In this document: positions 8,572-16,775 of the stretch, in pieces
Layout: each line of letters begins with the position of its first letter
Numbering within the stretch: the first letter of the stretch is position 1
Source of the DNA: Pseudomonadota bacterium
Lineage (GTDB): Bacteria > Pseudomonadota > Gammaproteobacteria > Arenicellales > UBA868
Reading direction: 5' to 3'
Assembly (NCBI GenBank): GCA_018672825.1
Contig: JABHUE010000086.1
Coordinates: forward strand, 1-51,292
Length of the DNA stretch: 51,292 bases
Program-made: the position numbers and the translations under genes
The notes under the pieces: model-generated
Databases searched by the model: none
Told to the model about the DNA's origin: nothing
What the model saw: only the letters and a program-made list of their open reading frames with translations

Positions 8572-8600
8572 TTGACTTTAAACTGCTCAACAGCGAGGAT
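8572..8600 (+). promoter_or_regulatory. Possible sigma-70 promoter for the tonB-like leader
   Basis: TTGACT at 8572-8577 is followed 17 bases later by GAGGAT at 8595-8600, a good -35 with a weak -10. A start near 8607 would fall just before the closing stem of the riboswitch at 8610, which fits. Confidence 0.35.
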
Positions 8601-8609
8601 TCGTTCGAT

Positions 8610-8772
8610 GACGGCCCCGAGATGGGTTAAAAGGGAACGAGGCATGCTCACTACGTGACCTCGGCTGTACCCGCAACTGTAAGCGAGGAGAATCCGCTCA
8701 AGTTTCGCCACTGACTAAAAGTCGGGAAGGCGGAGCTGATTCGAGGAACCGCTAGCCAGGAGACCTGCTGTC
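8610..8772 (+). ncRNA. Second cobalamin riboswitch, controlling the tonB-like gene
   Basis: On the plus strand, divergent from the btuB riboswitch, the same class of aptamer is present. In order there are AAAAGGGAACGAGGC, GTACCCGCAACTGTAAGCG, the B12-box GCCACTGACT, GTCGGGAAGGCGGAG, and AGCCAGGAGACCTGC at the end. A closing stem is visible between GACGGC at 8610-8615 and GCTGTC at 8767-8772 (one G-U pair). It lies 173 bases before the start of the coiled-coil TonB-like gene, the only sizeable plus-strand gene it could serve. The two aptamers are 173 bases apart and differ clearly in their loops, so they are not a recent copy of each other. Confidence 0.92.
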
Positions 8773-8865
8773 ATGCGCGTTGCTTGTCTTGGATCGGGAG
8801 AAATCCAGGACGCGAACCACCTTGGTGGGCGACGCCTAACGTCGTGATATTGAGGAATGTTCGCC

Positions 8866-8949
8866 ATGCTAGCGATCCTTTTAAAAACGGTCAGATACTG
8901 CACGGACTCCTTTGGAGCACGTGGTTCTCGCTGTGGGTTTAAAAAGTGA
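8866..8949 (+). CDS. Possible 27-residue leader peptide
   Basis: A short frame starts at an ATG at 8866 with GAGGA about nine bases upstream. It encodes a peptide beginning MLAILLKTVRYC that ends in a basic GFKK. Its TGA overlaps the GTG start of the tonB-like gene as GTGA. The larger gene has no good ribosome site of its own and has an in-frame TAA just before its GTG, so coupled translation through this peptide is plausible. No family is recognised, and the frame could be chance. An upstream ATG at 8857 in the same frame lies too close to the ribosome site. Confidence 0.35.
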   Translation: MLAILLKTVRYCTDSFGARGSRCGFKK

Positions 8950-10166
8950 TCTCCCGGGCATCTTTATTTGCGCTAACTGCCTCTGGGGCTCTTCACGCCG
9001 CCGTTCTATCCAACTGGCACGCCCCTCTTTTAGTTGATCCAGCATCAATAGCAAACTTTGAAAACAATCTGGACGTGCAAATTATTGAGGACGCTAACAC
9101 CATCGGTGATATCCCAGCAGCCTCGCAGGCTTCAATCGATAGCCAACTCAAAAGCATACCTTCGGTCCAGGTTAATGAAAAAGAACAGGCGTTAATCTAC
9201 GACGTACAGCACCTCTCAGAAACGATATTCTCACTCACAAAACAGCTTGAAAATGCTCATCATGAGGCCCAAATCGCCAACCACGAAATTGAGCAACTCA
9301 CCTCGATCAAAGGATCACTGGAAGAGGCCTTAGAGGCGGTCCACCGCTCGACCAATATGGCGAAAGCCAGTATGTCGGAGGAAATTTCCGCATTAACGGC
9401 CGAGAATCGGCAATCACGAGCCGAAAACGCTGATCTACACGCTCAAAAAAATGGGACGCAATCAGAAACGACTGAATTACGGAGCGCAAATCTTTTACTG
9501 TCAGATCTCCTGTCTAATGCACGCGACTCGACACAGCAAAGCCGAGAAGAACTTGCTCTCGAGCAAGCTCATTCTCAGGCATTAGATCATCAATTAATGG
9601 CACTAAACAATCAGCAGGAGACCCTTAAGACGAGCCTTCTTAATATTCAGCGCGAAACGACTATTCTCAGTGAGCAAAAGCGCGAATTGGTCGTTGAAAA
9701 CACGACCCTCAAGACTCAACAATCGGTGGATGCTGAGGCGATTCAATCCCTTCAAAACGGCAATAACGATCTCAGTTACATGCTTGATCAAACGAGACAG
9801 AAGGTGGCTGAACTTCAGGCGACATTGGAAAAATCGCGTGAGACGTCTCAGGCGTCCCTCGAAACTGGCAATGCGATGGATGAAAGTAATCCCACTCCTG
9901 CTGCAGGAAATCCAAAGCCCATCTATCCCAAAATTGCCATCCGACGTGGAATCGAGGGGGACGTATCGCTACGAGTAATGCTCACCGCGTCCGGAATGGT
10001 TTCGTCAGTGACTGTTGAGAAGCCAAGCGGCTCCAAATTATTAGATGCCGCTGCAGTTTCAGCGGTGAAACAATGGCAATTTAATCCCGCGATGCATCAG
10101 GGTGAACCTACCGCATCCGTAACGACAGTGCCCATCGAATTTAAACTTATTCAGTCAAGAGGGTAA
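8946..10166 (+). CDS. TonB-like energy transducer with long coiled coil, under B12 riboswitch
   Basis: A 406-residue protein with the layout of a TonB protein but an unusual middle. Residues 1-23 form a short N-terminal membrane anchor (LFALTASGALHAAVL). Residues about 75-305 are rich in Glu, Gln, Leu, Ser and Asn in heptad-like order, as in a long coiled coil. The last 85 residues form a TonB C-terminal domain, with YPKIAIRRGIEGDVSLRVML and AVKQWQFNPA as motif regions. The usual proline-rich spacer of TonB is absent. The GTG at 8946 is forced by an in-frame TAA at 8940. No exbB or exbD lies next to it. The riboswitch upstream and divergent btuB imply a role in energising cobalamin uptake. 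TonB family is certain at the C-terminus; the dedicated role is inferred. Confidence 0.82.
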   Translation: MISRASLFALTASGALHAAVLSNWHAPLLVDPASIANFENNLDVQIIEDANTIGDIPAASQASIDSQLKSIPSVQVNEKEQALIYDVQHLSETIFSLTKQLENAHHEAQIANHEIEQLTSIKGSLEEALEAVHRSTNMAKASMSEEISALTAENRQSRAENADLHAQKNGTQSETTELRSANLLLSDLLSNARDSTQQSREELALEQAHSQALDHQLMALNNQQETLKTSLLNIQRETTILSEQKRELVVENTTLKTQQSVDAEAIQSLQNGNNDLSYMLDQTRQKVAELQATLEKSRETSQASLETGNAMDESNPTPAAGNPKPIYPKIAIRRGIEGDVSLRVMLTASGMVSSVTVEKPSGSKLLDAAAVSAVKQWQFNPAMHQGEPTASVTTVPIEFKLIQSRG

Positions 10167-10194
10167 GCCCATCCTGCCCACCATATGGGTCGAT

Positions 10195-11418
10195 TTACAA
10201 AACACCGTCGGAGCGCAGCTGACTGACTTGCTCCCCTGAGTAACCAAGCACCTGAGTTAACACTTCATCAGTATGCTGGCCAAGTGTCGGTGGCGCACGA
10301 TCAACTGCGGTTGGCGTCTCACTCAATTTTATCGGACTCGCAAGCAGATCTACGCTGCCGATGGACTCGTGATCAGCGCGAACTCTCATCTGTCGATGTT
10401 GAACCTGAGGATCGTTGAGCGTTTCGTCGATCGCATTAATTTTTCCGCAGGGCACACCGACGTTCTCCAAAAGTGCTAACCATTCAGATGTGGTTTTATT
10501 CGCTAACCGATCAGAGAGAATCTTGACCAACGAGACCCGATTAGCGACTCGCTGTTGATTCGTTGAAAAACTGAGATCCTTTGCAATTTCAGGACATCCA
10601 AGCAAACAGCAAAGCTGTTCAAATTGACTATCGTTCCCAACGGCGATGATCATGTGGGCATCACTCGTTGCAAAAACCTGATAAGGCACGATATTGGGAT
10701 GGGCGTTTCCCATTCTTGGTGGCACTTGATCCGCACCCAAATACATCATCGCCTGATTCGCGAGAATCGCAACTTGGCAATCGAGCAACGACATGTCGAT
10801 ATACTGACCCACGCCGGTATTCTCGCGACTGATTAATGCGGCCTGGATGGCAGATGCACAGTAAAGTCCCGTCACAATATCCGCGATAGCGACCCCTACT
10901 TTCTGGGGTCCCGCGTCGACCGTGTCTTCCGCTTCTCCGGTAATGCTCATTAACCCACCCATTCCCTGAATCATAAAATCGTATCCAGGACGATCTGCAT
11001 AAGGGCCATCCTGACCGAAGCCGGTGATAGAGCAATAAACCAGTTTGGGATTGATCTTCTTCAGGGTATCGTAATCAAGCCCGTACCGGGCCAATGTGCC
11101 GACCTTAAAGTTTTCCACAACAACATCACTCATTGCTGAAAGGGTCCGGATAAGCTCTTGGCCCTGAGGGTTCGCAATATTGACAGTCACGGAGCGCTTA
11201 CCTCGGTTGGCACTCAGGAAATATGTGGACTCGACAGTCGACTGGCCGTCATCGTCAATCGCAAAAGGAGGTCCCCATTGACGGGTATCATCGCCCTTCC
11301 CGGGTCGCTCCACTTTAATCACGTCTGCACCAAGATCGGCCAACATCTGCGTGCACCATGGTCCCGCAAGAACGCGGCTAAGGTCCAGCACTCGAATATG
11401 AGAAAGCGCGCCTGCCAT
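10195..11418 (-). CDS. gcdG: Class III CoA-transferase, likely succinyl-CoA:glutarate CoA-transferase
   Basis: A CaiB/BaiF family (class III) CoA-transferase of 407 residues, the usual length. Family motifs are GALSHIRVLDLSRVLAGPWC at the N-terminus (motif region), ENFKVGTLARYGL near 103-115 and GFGQDGPYADRPGYD near 133-147. The conserved aspartate that carries the acyl group is most likely D180 in AIADIVTG. It starts directly after the glutaryl-CoA dehydrogenase stop with no gap. The same pair occurs in pseudomonads, where the transferase activates glutarate formed from lysine. Specificity is inferred from that pairing; family members act on many acids. Confidence 0.85.
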   Translation of the reverse strand: MAGALSHIRVLDLSRVLAGPWCTQMLADLGADVIKVERPGKGDDTRQWGPPFAIDDDGQSTVESTYFLSANRGKRSVTVNIANPQGQELIRTLSAMSDVVVENFKVGTLARYGLDYDTLKKINPKLVYCSITGFGQDGPYADRPGYDFMIQGMGGLMSITGEAEDTVDAGPQKVGVAIADIVTGLYCASAIQAALISRENTGVGQYIDMSLLDCQVAILANQAMMYLGADQVPPRMGNAHPNIVPYQVFATSDAHMIIAVGNDSQFEQLCCLLGCPEIAKDLSFSTNQQRVANRVSLVKILSDRLANKTTSEWLALLENVGVPCGKINAIDETLNDPQVQHRQMRVRADHESIGSVDLLASPIKLSETPTAVDRAPPTLGQHTDEVLTQVLGYSGEQVSQLRSDGVL

Positions 11419-12612
11419 CTATCCGGTAAAAGCCTGTATTCCCGTCTGCGCGCGACCCAGAATCAAGGCATGGACATCATGCGTGCCTTCATAAGTGTTA
11501 ACAGCTTCCAGATTCATCATGTGACGGACGACATGGTACTCATCAGACACACCATTTCCGCCGTGCATATCACGCGCTGTTCTGGCGATATCTAGGGCTT
11601 TGCCACAGTTATTACGCTTTAAAAGGGAAATGGCCTCAGGTGCTGCCTTCCCGTCATCAAATAATCTGCCAAGGCGCAGACTCGCGTGAGTGCCCAACGT
11701 AATCTCAGTTTGCATGTCTGCAAGTTTTTTCTGGATGAGTTGATTTGCGGCGAGCGGTCGGCCGAATTGCTCTCGCTCTAGGGTATAGCTTCTCGCCGCA
11801 TGCCAACAAAACTCAGCAGCCCCCATCACGCCCCATGAAATTCCGTAGCGAGCTCTATTCAAACAACTAAACGGGCCCTTTAAGCCTGATACACCTGGCA
11901 ATAGATTCTCTGAAGGTACAAACACTTCATCCATCACAATTTCTCCGGTGACGGATGCCCGAAGCGAAAATTTGCCCTCGATTTTTGGCGTCGTTAGCCC
12001 TTCCATTTGCCTCTCGAGAATAAAGCCGCGAATCACATCATCATCATCTTTTGCCCAGATCACAAAAAAATCGGCAATGGGAGAATTGGTAATCCACATT
12101 TTTGCGCCGCTAATCCGGTAACCGCCCTCAACCGAGCGTGCACGGGTCCGCATGCCACCGGGATCTGATCCATGATCCGGCTCTGTTAACCCGAAACAAC
12201 CCACTGCTTCTCCTGAAGCCAGTTGAGGTAAATACTTCTCTCGCTGTATCTCAGACCCGAAAGCGTGAATAGGAAACATCACCAAACTCGATTGCACACT
12301 CATCATGGATCGGTAGCCCGAGTCGACGCGCTCCACTTCACGGGCGGCGATCCCATAACACACGTAATTGAGCCCCGCACAACCATAACCCTCAATGGTC
12401 GAGCCCAAAAGTCCCAACTCCCCCATCCGGGGAAATATTGATCGATCAACCTTTTCCGCTCGATTAGCTTCCAGGATTCCCGGTTGCAACTCGTCCTGAC
12501 AAAAACGCCGGATCGAGTCCTGAACCAGTTTTTCTTCGTCCGTAAGCAGATCTGTAAATCCTAGCGGATCCGTCCAGTCGAAGGCCGGGGGTGTTTTTGA
12601 AGATGTGGCCAT
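11419..12612 (-). CDS. gcdH: Glutaryl-CoA dehydrogenase
   Basis: A flavoprotein that oxidises and decarboxylates glutaryl-CoA to crotonyl-CoA in lysine and tryptophan breakdown. Its 397 residues match the usual length. Acyl-CoA dehydrogenase signatures include [17 protein letters not shown] (about 140-156), [18 protein letters not shown] and the C-terminal [16 protein letters not shown]. The catalytic base is the glutamate of NTYEGTHD, about residue 375, the sequence context typical of this enzyme within the family. It forms a tight two-gene operon with the CoA-transferase that would supply its substrate. Confidence 0.93.
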   Translation of the reverse strand: MATSSKTPPAFDWTDPLGFTDLLTDEEKLVQDSIRRFCQDELQPGILEANRAEKVDRSIFPRMGELGLLGSTIEGYGCAGLNYVCYGIAAREVERVDSGYRSMMSVQSSLVMFPIHAFGSEIQREKYLPQLASGEAVGCFGLTEPDHGSDPGGMRTRARSVEGGYRISGAKMWITNSPIADFFVIWAKDDDDVIRGFILERQMEGLTTPKIEGKFSLRASVTGEIVMDEVFVPSENLLPGVSGLKGPFSCLNRARYGISWGVMGAAEFCWHAARSYTLEREQFGRPLAANQLIQKKLADMQTEITLGTHASLRLGRLFDDGKAAPEAISLLKRNNCGKALDIARTARDMHGGNGVSDEYHVVRHMMNLEAVNTYEGTHDVHALILGRAQTGIQAFTG

Positions 12613-12791
12613 TGATTACATTTTCCTTAATTTGTTTCCGGGGCTGGAGTGATATCACTGCCGTCGAATTAAGCCAGTGCGCTGTCAGTAACGGATGAAA
12701 TATCTCGAAACATAAACAGTGGCGCCCTATAATACCGACTCTATCACTCATCGACCGCCTTCGTAGGCGCTAACCTCAGACCTGTCTCACT

Positions 12792-13391
12792 ATGACGATC
12801 GAACATCTTTGGCCCCTTCTTCAAGTTGTTTTGGTCGATCTAATGCTTGCAGCGGATAACGCAATTGTAATCGGACTTGCCGCTGCGAGTGCACCACGGG
12901 CGATGCGTAAACGAGTCATATTTTTTGGCATCGCAGCCGCGGCTGTTTTAAGAATTGCTTTCGCGCTCTTAACAGTACAACTCCTTCAAGTTATCGGTCT
13001 CGTACTTGCGGGCGGACTTTTACTGCTGTGGGTCTGCTGGAAACTCTGGCGGGAACTTCGCGAAGTGTCAAAGGCCAATAGTGACAACACGGAAAGCAAG
13101 CCAACGGAAAAATCGGTTGGGCAGGCAATATTCCAGATTGTGTTGGCCGATGTATCGATGTCGTTGGATAATGTGTTGGCAGTAGCGGGAATCGCGCGTG
13201 AACATCCTGGTATTCTGGTCTTCGGGCTAGCATTGTCTGTTGCTCTTATGGCTTTTGGCGCCGTTTATATTGCCCGCTTACTCGAGAAGTATCATTGGAT
13301 TGCGTATATTGGATTACTGGTTATTCTCCAAGTTTCGTTAGTCATGATATGGGAAGGATCGCAACAGGTCTTACAGATAGCGTTGGCCTAG
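12792..13391 (+). CDS. TerC/YjbE-family integral membrane protein
   Basis: A 199-residue inner-membrane protein with about six to seven hydrophobic segments. It carries the two acidic intramembrane motifs of the TerC family: VDLMLAADNAIVIGLAAA near residues 14-31 and LADVSMSLDNVLAVAGIA near 116-133. The size and motifs fit the short YjbE-type branch. Members are linked to metal ion export, including manganese in some bacteria, but the ion cannot be read here. Its gene stands alone, with 22 bases before the next, unrelated gene on the same strand. Confidence 0.85.
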   Translation: MTIEHLWPLLQVVLVDLMLAADNAIVIGLAAASAPRAMRKRVIFFGIAAAAVLRIAFALLTVQLLQVIGLVLAGGLLLLWVCWKLWRELREVSKANSDNTESKPTEKSVGQAIFQIVLADVSMSLDNVLAVAGIAREHPGILVFGLALSVALMAFGAVYIARLLEKYHWIAYIGLLVILQVSLVMIWEGSQQVLQIALA

Positions 13392-13413
13392 ATAACTTAG
13401 CACTAAAAATCTA

Positions 13414-15021
13414 ATGAACTTTTACCAATTGAACTGGCGAAAAGGAATCAGCGCACTCTTCTGTGCGCTTCTTATTAACGCCGCAGTATTCGCTCAGCAA
13501 TCAGACCTTGAAAGAGCGGCAAACGCCTACAATGCAGGAGATTATGCAACCGCAATCGCTTTGTTTGAGCCAAACGCCCGCCAGGGGAATCGAGAGGCTC
13601 AATTCGCAATGGGCGTTGCTTACTATAAGGGTCAAGGAGTTGATCAGGACCTGGCGGAAGCGCTGGCTTGGTTTCGAAAAGCCGCTGACTCGGGACAGCC
13701 AACCGCAATGTTTAATTTAGGGGTTGCCTATTGGCAGGGTGCGGGTGTTCAGAAAAATTTTGCAACCGCGGTCGACTGGTGGGAGCGTGCCGCTGAACTT
13801 GCGGACACGGCATCTCAGTACAATCTCGGTTTTGCTTATTATCAAGGTCAAGGCGCCGAAAAGGACCTGGATAAAGCAAGCGACTGGCTTGGTAAAGCCG
13901 CGGCTCAGGGGCACGCAGACGCTCAACGCCTGCTAGACATGATTAGCGAACAAAAGATCGCTGCCCAGGCCACTTCAGAATCGCAAACAATCAGTCAAAC
14001 GTCTGCAAAGCAGTCTTCGACAACTGGAACAAGTTCGGCGTCCACGACAAAAACTGAATCCAATGCGGTCCTTGTCAGTGTGAGCTTTGGTGCCGGACAA
14101 ATTAGCTACGATAATCTGCCGATAAGATCGGGTCCGAACACAAGCGCAGTTGTAACGGGCAAGTTGAGGCAGGGAACCCCGGTCAAAATTCTTCAAACCA
14201 CCGGATCCTGGTCAAGAATTGAAACCCCCTCACCGCCCCGCTTTTGGGTATTTGGACGCTACGTGACAGGAGCGCCACAGGGGCAAATCAGCGCAGACAA
14301 GGTTCGGCTTCGGACAAAGCCAACAACTGGATCAGGATCTTCTGTCGTTGCGGAACTGAATAAAGGCGACGCTGTTAAGGTCCATGCAAATTCGGGAGAT
14401 TGGAAGCAAGTCAGCACAGAGCCGGCAATCCAAAGTTGGATTCAATCATCCGGTCTTGTTGAGCAAAATCCAGTTACTCAGAGTTGGCTAGACAATTTCA
14501 ACGCCCGAGCTGGATCCGTGAATTCAAGTCGCTCATCAGTCTCAACAAGTCCAACCCCAACTGCTGCGCAGGCTTTTAAAGCCGCCTGGGTGACTTCACA
14601 AGAAGCGCCTATTTTGGGTAGACCTGACGAAAATGCAGCACTCCTAAACTATGTTAACAAAGATACCCCGGTAAAAACTCTTGGCAGCAAGGACTCCTGG
14701 TTAATGGTTCAAGTGCCCGGTGGACTGGATGTTTGGATTTATGGAAAGTTTGTTTCAGAAGATGGCGCTGTCGCAAAAATTAATAATAATCGAGTTCGAA
14801 TTCGTTCCCTTCCCTCGAGCGCGCCCGAGTCCGATATTCTTGGATTACTTGATAAAGGTGCATCCATAAAAGTGATTAGCCGTAAAGGAGACTGGATACG
14901 CGCGCGAGTCCTTTATTCTGTTGCGGGCTGGATCCGAAAAGGCGACACAACAACGCCTGGGAACGTCTCTACGGGCTGGCAATCAAGTTGGGACGCAATT
15001 CGGTCAAGCGCCCAAAACTAA
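13414..15021 (+). CDS. Exported Sel1-repeat and SH3-domain protein
   Basis: A 535-residue secreted or periplasmic protein. A signal peptide (GISALFCALLINAAVFAQ) is followed by about four Sel1/TPR-like repeats at residues 30-175, with recurring QFAMGVAYYKGQGV, MFNLGVAYWQGAGV and QYNLGFAYYQGQGA. After a Ser/Thr-rich linker come four bacterial SH3-like modules at about 220-285, 290-350, 385-445 and 455-515, each with a V.IRS/LRT.P..... pattern. Such proteins scaffold envelope complexes or bind peptidoglycan. The next two genes also encode exported envelope proteins, one with TPR repeats and one an L,D-transpeptidase, so a joint role in the cell wall is likely but not shown. Confidence 0.8.
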   Translation: MNFYQLNWRKGISALFCALLINAAVFAQQSDLERAANAYNAGDYATAIALFEPNARQGNREAQFAMGVAYYKGQGVDQDLAEALAWFRKAADSGQPTAMFNLGVAYWQGAGVQKNFATAVDWWERAAELADTASQYNLGFAYYQGQGAEKDLDKASDWLGKAAAQGHADAQRLLDMISEQKIAAQATSESQTISQTSAKQSSTTGTSSASTTKTESNAVLVSVSFGAGQISYDNLPIRSGPNTSAVVTGKLRQGTPVKILQTTGSWSRIETPSPPRFWVFGRYVTGAPQGQISADKVRLRTKPTTGSGSSVVAELNKGDAVKVHANSGDWKQVSTEPAIQSWIQSSGLVEQNPVTQSWLDNFNARAGSVNSSRSSVSTSPTPTAAQAFKAAWVTSQEAPILGRPDENAALLNYVNKDTPVKTLGSKDSWLMVQVPGGLDVWIYGKFVSEDGAVAKINNNRVRIRSLPSSAPESDILGLLDKGASIKVISRKGDWIRARVLYSVAGWIRKGDTTTPGNVSTGWQSSWDAIRSSAQN

Positions 15022-15590
15022 AACTTATCAATTCAATCAACAGTTTGATTCGAGAAACATACTTTGCTCGCAGATGCATCCGCTTCTGCATGATTGTAAT
15101 AATTGGATTGAGTGTTCGAACGCCAGCACTCGCGGATATTAATCACTCGATAAAGTCTCTAATTGAAACTGGCAATTACCTCGAAGCGATTAACGCGCTA
15201 AACGGTGAAATAGCATCATCTCCCAACGATAAATTTGAGCTCTACTTTGTCCGGGCTCGAGTGTATGACCTTAGCGATCAGCCCGAGAAGGCCAAAACAG
15301 CCTACCAGTCCCTCATCACCCGGTATCCTGGACGTCCGGAGGCATACAACAATTTGGCACGGCTTTATAGTCTCGAAGGGAAACTTGATCAAGCAACTGC
15401 GCTCCTTCGCGCAGGAATCTATACTCAGGTTTCCTACCGGATCTTATTTGATAACCTCACCGAGATTTACACTGAGCAAGCGGCCCGCGCTCTGCAGAGC
15501 GCCTTAAGTCCAAGCACCCTAGACGCTAGCCCTGTCCTACCGATTAGTACGCTTCGTGAGATCATCTCTCCCCGGATCAATCAGAAATAA
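14988..15590 (+). CDS. Exported TPR-repeat protein
   Basis: A protein of up to 200 residues with TPR-like repeats at about 55-150, including IKSLIETGNYLEAINALN, KFELYFVRARVYDL and RPEAYNNLARLYSLEGKLDQA. A signal peptide is present around MIVIIGLSVRTPALA, preceded by a basic stretch. The start is uncertain. A TTG at 14988 overlaps the previous gene by 34 bases, a TTG at 15045 would give a well-proportioned signal peptide, and an ATG at 15090 leaves it without positive charge. It lies between the Sel1/SH3 gene and an L,D-transpeptidase gene on the same strand, probably in one operon. Confidence 0.7.
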   Translation: MGRNSVKRPKLKLINSINSLIRETYFARRCIRFCMIVIIGLSVRTPALADINHSIKSLIETGNYLEAINALNGEIASSPNDKFELYFVRARVYDLSDQPEKAKTAYQSLITRYPGRPEAYNNLARLYSLEGKLDQATALLRAGIYTQVSYRILFDNLTEIYTEQAARALQSALSPSTLDASPVLPISTLREIISPRINQK

Positions 15591-15598
15591 GTCTTCCT

Positions 15599-16723
15599 GT
15601 GACCCTTAGATCAATCTCAAAGCAGGCTGTAATCACATTTCTATCAGTCTTGACGGGACTGGGCTTTCTTCATCTAAACGTACGAGCAAGCCCGCTTGAT
15701 CCGGAGAAGTATGAGCAAGCACTCCTCACCGCAACCAGATTAATCTCTACAGGTGCATGGGAGAATGCGCTGTCAACGCTCAATGCCCTCACAGATGAGT
15801 TCCCGCAAAGCCGGGTCAGTCATTTGCTCAAAGCCGACGTTTTTGCGGCGCTTGCCGGAACAGGCGAGAAAATCTCGAAATTAAAATCTCTCGAAATTGA
15901 ATCCTTACGTCAGCAGATAAAATTACGCTGGCGCAATCACCAGGAATTCTCCGATAAAAATCAAGGCCTTGTTCCCGATAAACTGATCAAGGTTTCGGCA
16001 CAGCAGTCGCTTATCCTTTATGTAGATCTGCCAGCCGCAAGGCTTTATATCTTCCGTAATAATGGGCAAGGATTAGTTTCTGAGGCTGATTATTATGTGA
16101 CGATTGGCAAAAAAGGTTTTGGAAAAGAACGCGAGGGAGACCTCAAGACGCCGGTCGGGATCTATTCGATATCAGGTTATAAGCCAGGTTCAACCCTTCA
16201 TGAGCGTTATGGGCATGGTGCTTTAACCCTCGACTATCCAAACCCTCTGGATCAACAGCTGGAAAGAACGGGCTACGGCATCTGGATACACGGCACCGAA
16301 CCGGGCTGGATTAATCGAGGACCGTTCGCCAGCGACGGCTGTATCACGCTAAGCAATAATGACTTTAAGGATTTAGTCACGCGATTTGATCTTCAATCAG
16401 GAACGCGAGTTGTTATTGATGATCAGCCGATTTGGAAGCCGTTTAAGTGGATAGAAGCAACTGGGGACAGTCTGGTTTCTGAACTATCGTTTAACCACCA
16501 GATTACCGCTTCGCCTGCAAAAGAAGAGTCCGTTGCCAATTCAGTACACGACGAAAAATCAGTCGATCATGGATTAACGGAAATTTTGCTTTATCCCGGA
16601 AGCGGTGCCGAACTTGTGACCCAACGGCTATTGCTCAGCGATATGCAACGCAAAACAACTATCACAGAATATTGGACGCGGAACGACGACGATATATGGA
16701 AGCTGACTCATCGCATGGAATAA
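15599..16723 (+). CDS. L,D-transpeptidase of the YkuD family
   Basis: A 374-residue exported enzyme expected to make L,D cross-links in peptidoglycan or attach proteins to it. The N-terminus has a signal peptide (AVITFLSVLTGLGFLHLNVRAS). Residues 35-75 form a helical repeat region. The YkuD domain spans about 137-275, with the active-site pair H231 in IHGTEPG and C248 in SDGCITL. A C-terminal tail of about 95 residues has no recognised domain. The start is GTG, eight bases after the TPR gene's stop. The domain layout resembles the ErfK-like proteins of marine gammaproteobacteria. Confidence 0.87.
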   Translation: MTLRSISKQAVITFLSVLTGLGFLHLNVRASPLDPEKYEQALLTATRLISTGAWENALSTLNALTDEFPQSRVSHLLKADVFAALAGTGEKISKLKSLEIESLRQQIKLRWRNHQEFSDKNQGLVPDKLIKVSAQQSLILYVDLPAARLYIFRNNGQGLVSEADYYVTIGKKGFGKEREGDLKTPVGIYSISGYKPGSTLHERYGHGALTLDYPNPLDQQLERTGYGIWIHGTEPGWINRGPFASDGCITLSNNDFKDLVTRFDLQSGTRVVIDDQPIWKPFKWIEATGDSLVSELSFNHQITASPAKEESVANSVHDEKSVDHGLTEILLYPGSGAELVTQRLLLSDMQRKTTITEYWTRNDDDIWKLTHRME

Positions 16724-16775
16724 GACTTCCTTGTTGAGTAAAGCCCTATAGACTGGCCACAACAACCAAGAACAA

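Noticed and set aside
8773-8847. A 24-codon frame starting right at the 3' edge of the plus-strand riboswitch
   Set aside because: No ribosome site precedes it and its first bases abut the aptamer closing stem; it looks like chance.
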